A stretch of 54,161 nt of DNA from NCBI GenBank assembly GCA_003223415.1, contig QHUY01000007.1, positions 1-54,161 of the forward strand. The letters are read 5' to 3'. Every line of letters begins with the position of its first letter. Within the stretch, counting starts at the first letter, position 1. The notes under the pieces were generated by a model, which worked only from the letters and a program-made list of their open reading frames with translations, ran no database searches and had not been told where the DNA came from. This document shows positions 23,452 to 31,339 of this stretch, piece by piece. Source of the stretch: Gemmatimonadota bacterium. GTDB lineage: Bacteria; Gemmatimonadota; Gemmatimonadetes; Gemmatimonadales; GWC2-71-9. A program made the position numbers and the translations under genes.

Positions 23452-26210
23452 CGGCAGAGCAGCTCGCGGCGCGGCGGCGGGGGATCGCGGCGTCGCCGGA
23501 CCTGCAGCGGCTGCGCGACCATCTCACGGCACGCGCCGCGCCGTTGCTCGAGCGGATGCCGGTCGTGCCGGCGGCCAAGGCGCTGCTGTCGGTGGACGGC
23601 GGCGTCTGCCCGCAGGACCGCTCGGCGCTCACGTTCGATCCCTGGAGCCCGACGGAGCACCGCTGCCCGCACTGCGGCGTCACGGTCCGCGGGGAGCGAC
23701 ACGACCGCGCCTGGGCCAAGTACCAGCACCTATGGCTCGCCGAGCGGGCCGCCCATCTGGCCGCGCTGCGAGCACTGGACGGGAACGAAGCGGCGGGGCG
23801 GCGGGCCCGGGAGATTCTGGCAGCATACGCTCAGCGCTATTGGTCCTACCCCAACCGCGACAACGTGCTCGGGCCGAGCCGCCTGTTCTTCTCGACCTAC
23901 CTGGAGTCGATCTGGATCCTGAACTATCTCGCGGCGGCGGTATTGCTCCGCGAGGCGGGGGGGGGAGTGCTCGAAGAGCCCGTCCGCGCCGGCGTCAGCC
24001 GGGTCGCGGACGAAGCGGCCAATCTGATCGGCGAATACCACGAGCAGTTCTCCAACCGCCAGACCTGGAACAACGCGGCGCTCGCGGCGATCGCCGTGTG
24101 GTTCGAGGACGAGGATCTCGCCAAAGGGGCGATCGAGGGGCCGGGCGGCCTGATCGCCCACCTGCGCGGCTACCGCGGGGACGGGATGTGGTACGAGGGG
24201 GAGAACTACCATCTGTTCGCGCTGCGCGGGCTGCTCACCGGCGCGGCGTGGGCGCTCCACGCGGGGGTCGATTTCTTCGGGGATTCCGAGCTCGCGCCGC
24301 GCGTCGCCGCGGCGCTGCGGGCACCGGCGGTGAGCGCGCTGCCCGACCTCACGTTTCCCGCGCGCAAGGACGCGCGGTTCGGCGTCTCGCTCGCCCAGCC
24401 GATGTATCTCGAGCTGTGGGAGGTGGGGCTGGGAAGGCTCCAAGGCCGGGAGTGGGGAGTGGGGAGTGGGACCACCGAGCTGGCGTCGTGGCTCGGCGCC
24501 CTGTACCGAGTGCCACCCGTCAAGCCCGAGCTTTTCGAGTCGTATCTGCATGACGCCCCGGTCGAACCACTCCCCACTCCCCACTCCCGCTCGGGGTTGT
24601 CATGGTGGGCGTTGCTGGAAATGCCCCCCGAGCTTCCCGGGGACGCCGCGCCCTGGGAGCCGCGCAGCGAGTTGCTGACAAGTCAGGGCCTGGCGATTCT
24701 GCGCGCCGGGGATCGCTACGCGAGCCTCGAGTGCGGTAGCACGGGGGGAGGGCACGGCCACCCTGATCGCTTGAACCTCACGCTGCACGCCGATGGGGGA
24801 TACTGGCTGCCGGATTTCGGCACGGGCTCCTACGTGGCGCGCGATCTCTTCTGGTATCGTTCCACCCTGGCGCACAACGCGCCGCGGCTCGATGGCGTGT
24901 CGCAGCCGCTGCGCGATGCGAGGTGCGTGGCGTTCGACGTGCAAAAAGGCTGGGCGTGGACGCGCGGCACGTGGGGCGACGTCACGCGCACGCTCGCCGC
25001 GGGGCCGCAGTATCTCCTCGACGTCGTGGACCTCACTGGAAGCGAGGACCACGTCCTCGAGCTGTCGTGGCACCTGGGTGGACGTGGCGACGTCACCACA
25101 GCAGGTCGGTGGGAGGACGGAGACCTGGAGGATGAATTCGTAACGTGCGTCCAGCGGTTCGTCCCCGAAAGACCCGGTCCCATCGTGATCGAGCACGCGG
25201 CCGAGCGTCGACGGCTCACGGTGCATTTGCTTTTCGAGGGAGAGCTGCTGCGCGCGGAAGCGCCGGGACGACCGGGAGCCGGGAGCCGGGAGCCGTTTTA
25301 CGTGGTGCGGGTGCGAGGACGCAATTCCCGGCTCGTCACCGTGCTCGAGCCCTGGCGCGAGAATCCCGTGATTCGCGGCGTGCGCGTGGCGGGGGACGTT
25401 GTGGACATCGAGACCACGGGCGGCGTAGAACGGCACCGCGACCACGTCGCCATGTGGGAAGTCGAGGCGGATTCCGGAGGCGCGAAGCTCGCCGGCACGC
25501 GCGAGCCGGTGGAGCCGTTCGTGCCGATCCTGGAGCTCGACCGCCCTCTGGCCGCGACGGCCACCGCGCTGCGTGTGGACGCCCCGCCGGTGCTCGACGG
25601 CTCGCTCGACGGGTTCGACACCGGCGAGCCGCTGCGGCTCGAGGTCGAGGACCAGTACCGCCGCAGTGAAGAGCCGTACTCCCCGGAGGACTTGTCCGCG
25701 GTGGCCTACGTCAACTGGGACGACGAGGCGTGCTACCTGGCCGTGGAGGTCGTCAAGCCGGACCTGTGCTTCCGTCCCGCCGCCGAGCCGCCACGGCGGC
25801 TCGACAACGAGCCCGACGACATCCATTCCGATGGGCTGCAGGTATACCTCAGCGGGGAAAGGGGAAAGGGGAGTGGGGAAGGGTCCGTCGCGTATCTGAT
25901 CGTTCCAGAGGAGAGCAAGCGGCTGCGAGTTCAGACGGTGAGCGAAGCGTCGGGCGATCCCGCAGCAGTGCGGGGCGCCTGGCGCCGCACGGACAACGGG
26001 TATCGAGTCACGTTGGCCGTGTCCTGGCCGGAAGGGATCCGCACCCACGTCGGCGGCCGGCTCGGGTTCGACCTGCTGGTCAACGAGATGCTGCCGGGCC
26101 GCGAGCGGCGCGCGGGCCAGCTGGTGTGGAGCGGCGGCGACGGCTGGGTGTGGTTGCGGGGGGACCGGCAGGATCGGGAGCGGCTGGGTATTCTGGAGTT
26201 GGTGGGATGA
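23445..26210 (+). CDS. Heparinase II/III-like polysaccharide lyase with C-terminal CBM9-like domain
   Basis: 921 residues. A zinc-ribbon-like segment (C-P-Q-D, then RCPHCGV) lies near 47-70. An alpha/alpha toroid with conserved NRQTWNNAALAAIA and GDGMWYEGENYHLFALRGLL (residues about 205-265) follows. The central beta-sheet domain has GGGHGHPDRLNLTLHADG near 435 and DFGTGSY near 455, typical of the heparinase II/III family (uronate-specific lyases). Residues about 740-920 resemble a CBM9/DOMON-like domain. No signal peptide is visible. The start at 23445 overlaps the kinase by 7 nt. Two heptamer arms (24447-24473, 24564-24590) and a third array (25852-25883) are built into the reading frame, adding loops such as WGVGSGT and LPTPHSR. 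Confidence 0.82.
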   Translation: MVTAEQLAARRRGIAASPDLQRLRDHLTARAAPLLERMPVVPAAKALLSVDGGVCPQDRSALTFDPWSPTEHRCPHCGVTVRGERHDRAWAKYQHLWLAERAAHLAALRALDGNEAAGRRAREILAAYAQRYWSYPNRDNVLGPSRLFFSTYLESIWILNYLAAAVLLREAGGGVLEEPVRAGVSRVADEAANLIGEYHEQFSNRQTWNNAALAAIAVWFEDEDLAKGAIEGPGGLIAHLRGYRGDGMWYEGENYHLFALRGLLTGAAWALHAGVDFFGDSELAPRVAAALRAPAVSALPDLTFPARKDARFGVSLAQPMYLELWEVGLGRLQGREWGVGSGTTELASWLGALYRVPPVKPELFESYLHDAPVEPLPTPHSRSGLSWWALLEMPPELPGDAAPWEPRSELLTSQGLAILRAGDRYASLECGSTGGGHGHPDRLNLTLHADGGYWLPDFGTGSYVARDLFWYRSTLAHNAPRLDGVSQPLRDARCVAFDVQKGWAWTRGTWGDVTRTLAAGPQYLLDVVDLTGSEDHVLELSWHLGGRGDVTTAGRWEDGDLEDEFVTCVQRFVPERPGPIVIEHAAERRRLTVHLLFEGELLRAEAPGRPGAGSREPFYVVRVRGRNSRLVTVLEPWRENPVIRGVRVAGDVVDIETTGGVERHRDHVAMWEVEADSGGAKLAGTREPVEPFVPILELDRPLAATATALRVDAPPVLDGSLDGFDTGEPLRLEVEDQYRRSEEPYSPEDLSAVAYVNWDDEACYLAVEVVKPDLCFRPAAEPPRRLDNEPDDIHSDGLQVYLSGERGKGSGEGSVAYLIVPEESKRLRVQTVSEASGDPAAVRGAWRRTDNGYRVTLAVSWPEGIRTHVGGRLGFDLLVNEMLPGRERRAGQLVWSGGDGWVWLRGDRQDRERLGILELVG
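24447..24590. repeat. Heptanucleotide inverted arms inside the lyase gene, copy B
   Basis: Three GGGGAGT-type heptamers at 24447-24473 and their reverse complement at 24564-24590, separated by 90 bp that encode ordinary lyase sequence. Each arm is about 27 bp and the reading frame is kept through both. A related single-arm array (GGGGAAA, GGGGAAA, GGGGAGT, GGGGAAG) lies at 25852-25883 in the same gene. Confidence 0.7.
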
Positions 26211-26220
26211 ACCTCTCAGT

Positions 26221-26302
26221 GCGGAATTCGGAATGCGGAATGCGGAATGACAAGGGAAGCTCGCCTATCCATTCCGCATTCCGCACTCCGCATTCCGCAT
26301 TC
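26221..26302. repeat. Heptanucleotide inverted-arm hairpin, copy D
   Basis: The left arm (26221-26249) has units GCGGAAT, TCGGAAT, GCGGAAT, GCGGAAT. The right arm (26270-26302) is their reverse complement with one GCGGAGT variant. The 20-nt loop lies between. It fills the gap between the lyase stop (26210) and the trmJ start (26308), with no other visible promoter element. Confidence 0.72.
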
Positions 26303-26307
26303 GAAAC

Positions 26308-27057
26308 ATGATCATCGTCGTCTTGCACGAGCCACAAGATCTCGTCAACATCGCCCACGTGGTGCGGGCGATGAAGAACTTCGGCTTCCGGGATCTCCGG
26401 CTGGTGCGGCCGCGGGAGTACGACGCCTACCGGGTCGAGGGGATCGCCCACCAGACGCAGGACGTACTGGCGCGCGTCAAGGAGCTCGCGGACTTGGACG
26501 CTGCGCTTGCGGACTGCGTCCACGTCGTCGGGTTCACCGCGCGCGAGCGCAGCGCCAAGCGGAATCGGCAACGGCCCAGGGCCGCCGCGGCGGAGATGCT
26601 GGAGCACGCCGGGGCGGGCCCCGTGGCGCTGCTCTTCGGCCGTGAGGACAAAGGGCTGCCCAACGAGGCACTGGACCGCTGCCACCGCATCGTGACCATT
26701 CCGACGACGCCGGCCTACGCCTCGCTCAACCTCGGCCACGCGGTGGCGCTCATGCTCTACGAGCTGGCGCTGGCGCGCGGCGACGAGGAGCGGCCGTTCA
26801 AAGGGCCGCGCCGCGAAGCGCCCCCCGCGACCGTGGAGGAGCTGGAGCGGCTGTTCGCCGACGTGGAGCGGGCGCTCGAACGAGTGGCGTTCTTCAAGAC
26901 GCGGGACCGGGAGACCATCATGCGGACGGTGCGCGAGGTGGTCCACCGCACTCCGCTCGACCAGCGGGAGGCGAAGCTGCTGCGCGCGATGGCCATCGAG
27001 ATCGGGAAGTACGGTGAACGACTGGCGCATTCCGGGCTTCACGTCCACCGCCAGTAA
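26308..27057 (+). CDS. trmJ: TrmJ-type tRNA 2'-O-ribose methyltransferase (SPOUT family)
   Basis: 249 residues. Knotted SPOUT methyltransferase that uses S-adenosylmethionine to 2'-O-methylate tRNA (position 32 for TrmJ). Motif 1 is N-I-A-H-V-V-R-A-M-K-N-F-G near 13-25. Motif 2 is LLFGREDKGLPNEAL near 108-124. Motif 3 is IPTTPAYASLNLGHAVALMLYEL near 130-152. The helical C-terminal extension ending in KLLRAMAIEIGKY is typical of TrmJ rather than TrmL. Its last 44 bases overlap the aminotransferase start. Symbol assigned on overall likeness; another TrmH-family member is possible. Confidence 0.8.
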   Translation: MIIVVLHEPQDLVNIAHVVRAMKNFGFRDLRLVRPREYDAYRVEGIAHQTQDVLARVKELADLDAALADCVHVVGFTARERSAKRNRQRPRAAAAEMLEHAGAGPVALLFGREDKGLPNEALDRCHRIVTIPTTPAYASLNLGHAVALMLYELALARGDEERPFKGPRREAPPATVEELERLFADVERALERVAFFKTRDRETIMRTVREVVHRTPLDQREAKLLRAMAIEIGKYGERLAHSGLHVHRQ

Positions 27058-28189
27058 GCGCCCCGAGGCGTTGTTCGGCGAGGGGGGGGAGGGGGGCGAC
27101 TCCGCGCTCCCCCGCCGCCTGGTGCGGGCGCAGGGCGCGCGCGTGTGGGACGCGGACGGCCGCGAGTACGTGGACTACATCATGGCGCTCGGCGCGGTCG
27201 CCCTCGGCTACGGCCACGCGGCGGTGAACCGCGCCGCCGAGCAGGCGATCACCGCGGGGGTCGTCGGCCCGCTGCCGCCGGTCCTCGAGGAGGAGCTCGC
27301 CGAAGCGCTGGCGCAGCGGATCCCCTGGCTCGAGCGCGTGCGGTTCTTGAAGACCGGTGCCGAAGCGGTGGCTGCCGCCGTCCGGCTGGCCCGCCTCGCC
27401 ACCGGGCGCGGGCAGGTGCTCGGCTGCGGCTACCACGGCTGGCTCGACTGGTGTCAGGGGAATGCCGAGGGGGTGCCGGCCGCCGTGCGGGCGTTGTACG
27501 CCGAGCTGCCGTTCAACGACGTGCCGCGCACGCGAGCGATGATCCGTGAGGCGGGGACGCAGCTGGCGGCGGTCGTGGTGGAGCCGCTGGTCGTGACGGA
27601 GCCGTCGCGCGAATGGCTCGACGTCGTGAGGGCCGAGGCGACGCGCGCCGGAGCGGTGTTGGTCTTCGACGAGATCAAGACGGCGTTCCGCCTCGCGCTC
27701 GGCGGAGCGGCGGAGCGCTGGGGGGTGCGACCCGACCTCGTCGTGCTGGGAAAGGCGTTGGCGAACGGCTTCCCGCTCGCCGCCGTCGGCGGGCGGGCCG
27801 ACCTGATGCAGGGGGCGACCCGCACCTGGATCTCCTCGACCTTGGCCACGGAGAGCGTGGCGCTCGCCGCGGCGCGTGCGACGCTCCAGGTGTTCGAGCA
27901 GGAGTCGGTGTGCGCGCACCTGCATCGGGTGGGCACGCGGTTGCTGCACGGCCTCCATCGCCTGCAGCGTCTGCGGCCCGACGTCGTGACGGGGGTGAGC
28001 GGCGTGGCGGAGATGTGCTTCTTGCAGTTCGGGAGCGAGGAGCGGTCCCGCGCCCTCGCGGTGGGCTGCGCCCGCCGCGGGCTGCTGTTCAAGCGGACGG
28101 CCTACAACTTCGTATCACTTGCCCACGACGAGGCGACGATCGACCGGTCGCTCGCGATCCTCGAAGAAGTCCTTAGTAGCCTGGAGTGA
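27014..28189 (+). CDS. Class-III PLP aminotransferase, glutamate-1-semialdehyde aminomutase-like
   Basis: 391 residues (HemL is about 430). The N-terminus STASKRPEALFG and RVWDADGREYVDYIMALGAVALGYGH match GSAM-like enzymes. FLKTGAEAVAAAVRLAR near 112 and GYHGWLDW near 140 form the cofactor region. DEIKTAFR near 219 holds the pyridoxal Asp. The Schiff-base Lys is in VLGKALANGFPLAAVGG near 246. True HemL is a housekeeping enzyme; the short form and location suggest a specialised amino-sugar or amino-acid transaminase (inference). GTG start inside trmJ, 44-nt overlap. A G-run near 27080-27098 encodes the loop GEGGEGG. Confidence 0.82.
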   Translation: MNDWRIPGFTSTASKRPEALFGEGGEGGDSALPRRLVRAQGARVWDADGREYVDYIMALGAVALGYGHAAVNRAAEQAITAGVVGPLPPVLEEELAEALAQRIPWLERVRFLKTGAEAVAAAVRLARLATGRGQVLGCGYHGWLDWCQGNAEGVPAAVRALYAELPFNDVPRTRAMIREAGTQLAAVVVEPLVVTEPSREWLDVVRAEATRAGAVLVFDEIKTAFRLALGGAAERWGVRPDLVVLGKALANGFPLAAVGGRADLMQGATRTWISSTLATESVALAAARATLQVFEQESVCAHLHRVGTRLLHGLHRLQRLRPDVVTGVSGVAEMCFLQFGSEERSRALAVGCARRGLLFKRTAYNFVSLAHDEATIDRSLAILEEVLSSLE

Positions 28190-28193
28190 TTCC

Positions 28194-28811
28194 TCACATC
28201 CGGAACCCTCCCAGGCCGGCCATGCTGGGGAGGAATGCCATCCGCACAGCGCCGAGCAGGACGAACAGCACGATCCCGACCAGGATGACCACGATCGCGT
28301 ACGGCACCGCCTTGTCCTTGGGAGACTTCATCAAGGGCGACAGCCCGGCATACAGGAGGTACAAGCTGTACAGGGAGCACAGCAGTGCGATGATCGACAA
28401 CGCGGGGACCAGCGTGAAGACCCCGCCCACCCACGAAGCGGTGAATGAATAGGCTGCGACCTTTAGCGCCTGCACCTGGTTCCTCTGCCCGCTGAAGCTC
28501 GGAGCCAGAGCGTCGATGATCAGCGCGAACACGAACACGCCGACGAGTGCGAGCGCATACCCGATCGCGGCGTTGGTCAGTGCCGTCGTCAGCGGCAGCC
28601 TGATGGTGCCGGTGAAGGGCAGGGAGACCCCGAACACCGTCCACCCGATGGCGCCGCACACCGGCGCGATCGCCGCGAGCGGGATGATGTAGGTCTTGTA
28701 GAGGGTCGCCGTGTTCATGAGTTCGGTGTCGATCACCGCCCACTCGTCGTTCGGCTGCAGCAGGATCCTTTTCACGCGGCTAACGAGCGCCACGCGGTTG
28801 ACGAGCGCCAT
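28194..28811 (-). CDS. Yip1-domain integral membrane protein
   Basis: 205 residues. An N-terminal soluble part (VKRILLQPNDEWAVIDTE) precedes about five hydrophobic helices (YIIPLAAIAPVCGAIGWTVF, ALALVGVFVFALIIDAL, ALSIIALLCSLYSLYLLYAGL, AIVVILVGIVLFVLLGAV). This is the Yip1-family pattern found in many bacteria; the function is unknown. It has one of the clearest Shine-Dalgarno sites in the window (GGAGGA about 7 nt before the ATG), and a TATCTTC element about 35 nt upstream. It is oriented against both neighbours and ends only 4 nt from the aminotransferase stop. Confidence 0.75.
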   Translation of the reverse strand: MALVNRVALVSRVKRILLQPNDEWAVIDTELMNTATLYKTYIIPLAAIAPVCGAIGWTVFGVSLPFTGTIRLPLTTALTNAAIGYALALVGVFVFALIIDALAPSFSGQRNQVQALKVAAYSFTASWVGGVFTLVPALSIIALLCSLYSLYLLYAGLSPLMKSPKDKAVPYAIVVILVGIVLFVLLGAVRMAFLPSMAGLGGFRM

Positions 28812-28901
28812 GACATTCCTCCGGCTGAGGGCCTCTCCCCGGCCCGAAGATAGGGGCCGTCGCGCCGTTGCGCGAGGGCGGCCCCGCCCCAGATTCCCTG
28901 C

Positions 28902-29671
28902 ATGCTGATCGACGTCCACGCGCACTTCTTCCCGGAGAAAGGGCCGCGCGCCGACTGGCGGGAGTACAACGCCAGCCGCCTGCACGCCGGCGAAACGATC
29001 GGGATCACCATCCATCTCACGTCGATCCTGGGCACCTTCGGGCGCACGTCGCCGACCTACTTCCCGTCGTCCTCGCGCTGCAGCAGCAGCACCCCGACCG
29101 CATTCGCGGCTATGTGACCGTCAACCCGAACCACACCGGCCACGCCCTGGCCGAGATCGAGCGCGGTCGCACGGCCGGGATGATCGGCGTCAAGTTGGCC
29201 GCCAGCCGGCGAGCGAACGATCCTCTGCTCGATCCGATCTGCGAGGCGGCAGGCCGGCACGGGCTCCCCATCCTCCATCACATCTGGCAGCACCGCCGCC
29301 GCGACTGGCCCGGCCAGGAGGCCTCCGACGCGGCCGAGCTGTGTGCCCTGGCCGCGCGACACCCCGCGGTCACCTTCATCCTGGCGCACATCGGCGGGGG
29401 CGGGGACTGGCTGCACTCGCTCCCCGTCCTTACGGCGCGCTCCAACGTCTACGTCGATCTCTCGGGGAGCGGCGTGGACGGCGGCATGCTCGAGGCCTGT
29501 ATCGATGCAGTCGGCGTCGATCGCCTGCTGTGGGGAACCGACATGACGATGGAGACCGGCTGGGCCAAGCTGCGCTACCTGACGCACCTGCTCTCGGCCG
29601 AGGCGCTCGGGCGCGTGATGTGGAAGAACGCCGCCCGCATCTTCCCGCCGCACAGCTTTCCCACCGACTGA
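28902..29671 (+). pseudogene. Amidohydrolase-2 family hydrolase, frameshifted
   Basis: The first frame (28902 to about 29068) encodes MLIDVHAHFFPEKGPRADWR through RTSPTYFP, with the D-x-H-x-H metal motif. The remainder is in the -1 frame, from VVLALQQQHPDRIRGYVTVNPN to the stop at 29671. It includes GLPILHHIW, FILAHIGGGGDWL and LLWGTDM, the other metal and fold motifs. At the junction (29060-29072) roughly ten residues expected in this family also appear to be missing. It is therefore a 3n+1 deletion or a sequence error, not a simple slip. If intact it would be a TIM-barrel metal-dependent hydrolase or decarboxylase. CAGATT lies 6 nt before the ATG. Confidence 0.75.
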
Positions 29672-30465
29672 TGCGCATCGACGTCAACGCCTTCCTCGGC
29701 GCCTACCCGTGGCGGCGGGTACCCGGCACCTCCCCCGAAGCGCTGCTGGCCGCCATGGATCGCGTGGGCATCGACGAGGCATGGGTGTCGCACCTACCTG
29801 GCCTCTTTTGGCGTGATCCGACCGAGGGGAACCCCTGGCTGTACGAGACCACGGCCAAGCACCGGCGGCTACGGCCGGTGCCGGCGGTGCATCCGGGATT
29901 CGCCCACTGGGAGCGCGTGCTCAGCGAGGCGGCGAGCGCGGCCGTGCCGGCGGTCCGTTGTGACCCGCACTACCTGGGCCTCGCGCCCACAGGGGACGAA
30001 ATGCGGGTCCTCGCCGCGGCCTGCGGCACGGCGCGGGTCCCGCTGCTGCTCGCGGTGCGGATCGAGGACGGCCGGCAGCGACACCCCAACGACGTCGCCC
30101 CCGAGCTTGCCGCCGCGAGCGTGCGCGCCCTGATCCGCGGCGACGAGGACCTGCTGCTCATCGTCACGCACGCCGACCGCGGCTTCATCGAAGAGGTGCA
30201 CTGGGGGGCGACGCCCCCCGAGCAGCGGCGGATCTGGTGGGACATCAGCTGGCTGTGGGGGCCTCCGGAGGACCATCTGGCGACCGTGCTGGGCACTATC
30301 GGACCGGACCGGTTCGTGTTCGGGACGGGGCAGCCGCTGCGGCTGCCGGAAAACGCGGTGGCCAAGCTGGACCTGCTGGACCTCTCCAAGGAGGCCCGCT
30401 CCGCCATCGAGTCGCGGAACGTCCAGAATGGACTCACAAGTGCGACCGGCAGGCAAGGTGGTTGA
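29671..30465 (+). CDS. Amidohydrolase-like TIM-barrel protein lacking the metal motif
   Basis: 264 residues. The start ATG overlaps the preceding stop by one base. The fold-level pattern of amidohydrolase-2 proteins is visible (AMDRVGIDEAWVSHLPG near 30-45, PAVHPGF near 68, WWDISWLWG near 190, FGTGQPLRLPENAV near 215). The N-terminal motif reads D-V-N-A-F instead of D-x-H-x-H, and the later His residues are few, so the usual metal site is probably absent. It may be a regulatory or structural partner of the hydrolase before it, or an enzyme with changed chemistry. It overlaps the next gene by 38 nt. Confidence 0.7.
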   Translation: MRIDVNAFLGAYPWRRVPGTSPEALLAAMDRVGIDEAWVSHLPGLFWRDPTEGNPWLYETTAKHRRLRPVPAVHPGFAHWERVLSEAASAAVPAVRCDPHYLGLAPTGDEMRVLAAACGTARVPLLLAVRIEDGRQRHPNDVAPELAAASVRALIRGDEDLLLIVTHADRGFIEEVHWGATPPEQRRIWWDISWLWGPPEDHLATVLGTIGPDRFVFGTGQPLRLPENAVAKLDLLDLSKEARSAIESRNVQNGLTSATGRQGG

Positions 30466-31339
30466 GCTCTCCTCCCGCCTCGAGTGGGGGCTGATTCCCG
30501 CCGTCCCCGTTCCATTCCGCGGGACCGAGCTCGCAGAGGATGCCCAGCGCGCGCTCGCCGCCTGGATGGCCGGCCAGCAGGTCGCCGGCGTCGCGGTGTG
30601 GGCGCATAGCGGGCGTGGGCCGCACCTCTCGCTCCCACAACGGCACGCGGTGCTCGCCACGTGGCGCGCGGCGCTGCCGGAGAGCGTCATCATCGCCGGT
30701 GCGAATTCGGTGGGGATGGCCCGCGAGGCCAAGCGTGGCGGCGCCGATGTGCTGCTCGCATTTCCGCGCGCCGACGATCCAGTAGGGTACCATGAGGCCC
30801 TCGCGGAAGAACTCCCCGTCATCGCGTTCTATCTCTACGAGCCCGCGGGTGGCGTCTCCTACGACAATCCGACGCTGCACGCCATCCTCGAGATCCCCGG
30901 CGTGATCGGCCTCAAGGTGGCGACGCTGGACTCGGTCTGGACGTTTCAGCGCCTCGCAGGACTGGTGCGGCAGCACCCCGGCTCGCTCCTGATCACGGGC
31001 GAGGACCGCTTTCTCGGATACTCGTTCACGATGGGCGCCCGCGCCGCGCTGATCGGCATGGGAGCCGCCCTCACCGACCTCCATGCCAAGCTGCTGGACA
31101 CGTACCGCACCGAGGCGCTGGCGCGGTTCGTCCGGCTGTCGAGTCTCCTGGACCAGTTCGCCCTCGCCACCTTCGGGCCCCCGGTGGAAGGCTACGTGCG
31201 GCGGATGCTGTGGGCGCTCGCCGCCGACGGGGTCATTCCTGAGGACGCGTGCGACGACCCGTGGGGGCCGGCGCTCGACCCCGCCGAGCGCGACACCGTG
31301 CGCCAGGCGGTCCGCGATGCGCGCGCCGCTCGCGCGTGA
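30428..31339 (+). CDS. DHDPS/N-acetylneuraminate lyase family aldolase
   Basis: 303 residues, standard for class I Schiff-base aldolases. AVPVPFRGTELAED near the start and GANSVGMAREAKRGGADVLLAFP near 93-115 are family segments. The helper Tyr is in the FYLYEPAGG segment near 136 (usual form Y-Y-N-P). The Schiff-base Lys is in GVIGLKVATLDS near 162. Members cleave or form 2-keto-acid aldol bonds (sugar acids, sialic acid, hydroxyproline products, lysine pathway). The location among amidohydrolases and an OSBS/NSAR-like gene argues for catabolism rather than lysine synthesis (inference). Confidence 0.85.
   Translation: MDSQVRPAGKVVELSSRLEWGLIPAVPVPFRGTELAEDAQRALAAWMAGQQVAGVAVWAHSGRGPHLSLPQRHAVLATWRAALPESVIIAGANSVGMAREAKRGGADVLLAFPRADDPVGYHEALAEELPVIAFYLYEPAGGVSYDNPTLHAILEIPGVIGLKVATLDSVWTFQRLAGLVRQHPGSLLITGEDRFLGYSFTMGARAALIGMGAALTDLHAKLLDTYRTEALARFVRLSSLLDQFALATFGPPVEGYVRRMLWALAADGVIPEDACDDPWGPALDPAERDTVRQAVRDARAARA

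Noticed and set aside
26221-26302. CRISPR array
   Set aside because: Units are 7 nt in contiguous arrays without spacers, and there are no cas genes in the window.
27014-28189. Housekeeping hemL
   Set aside because: Shorter than HemL and embedded after trmJ in an accessory region; only GSAM-like is supportable.
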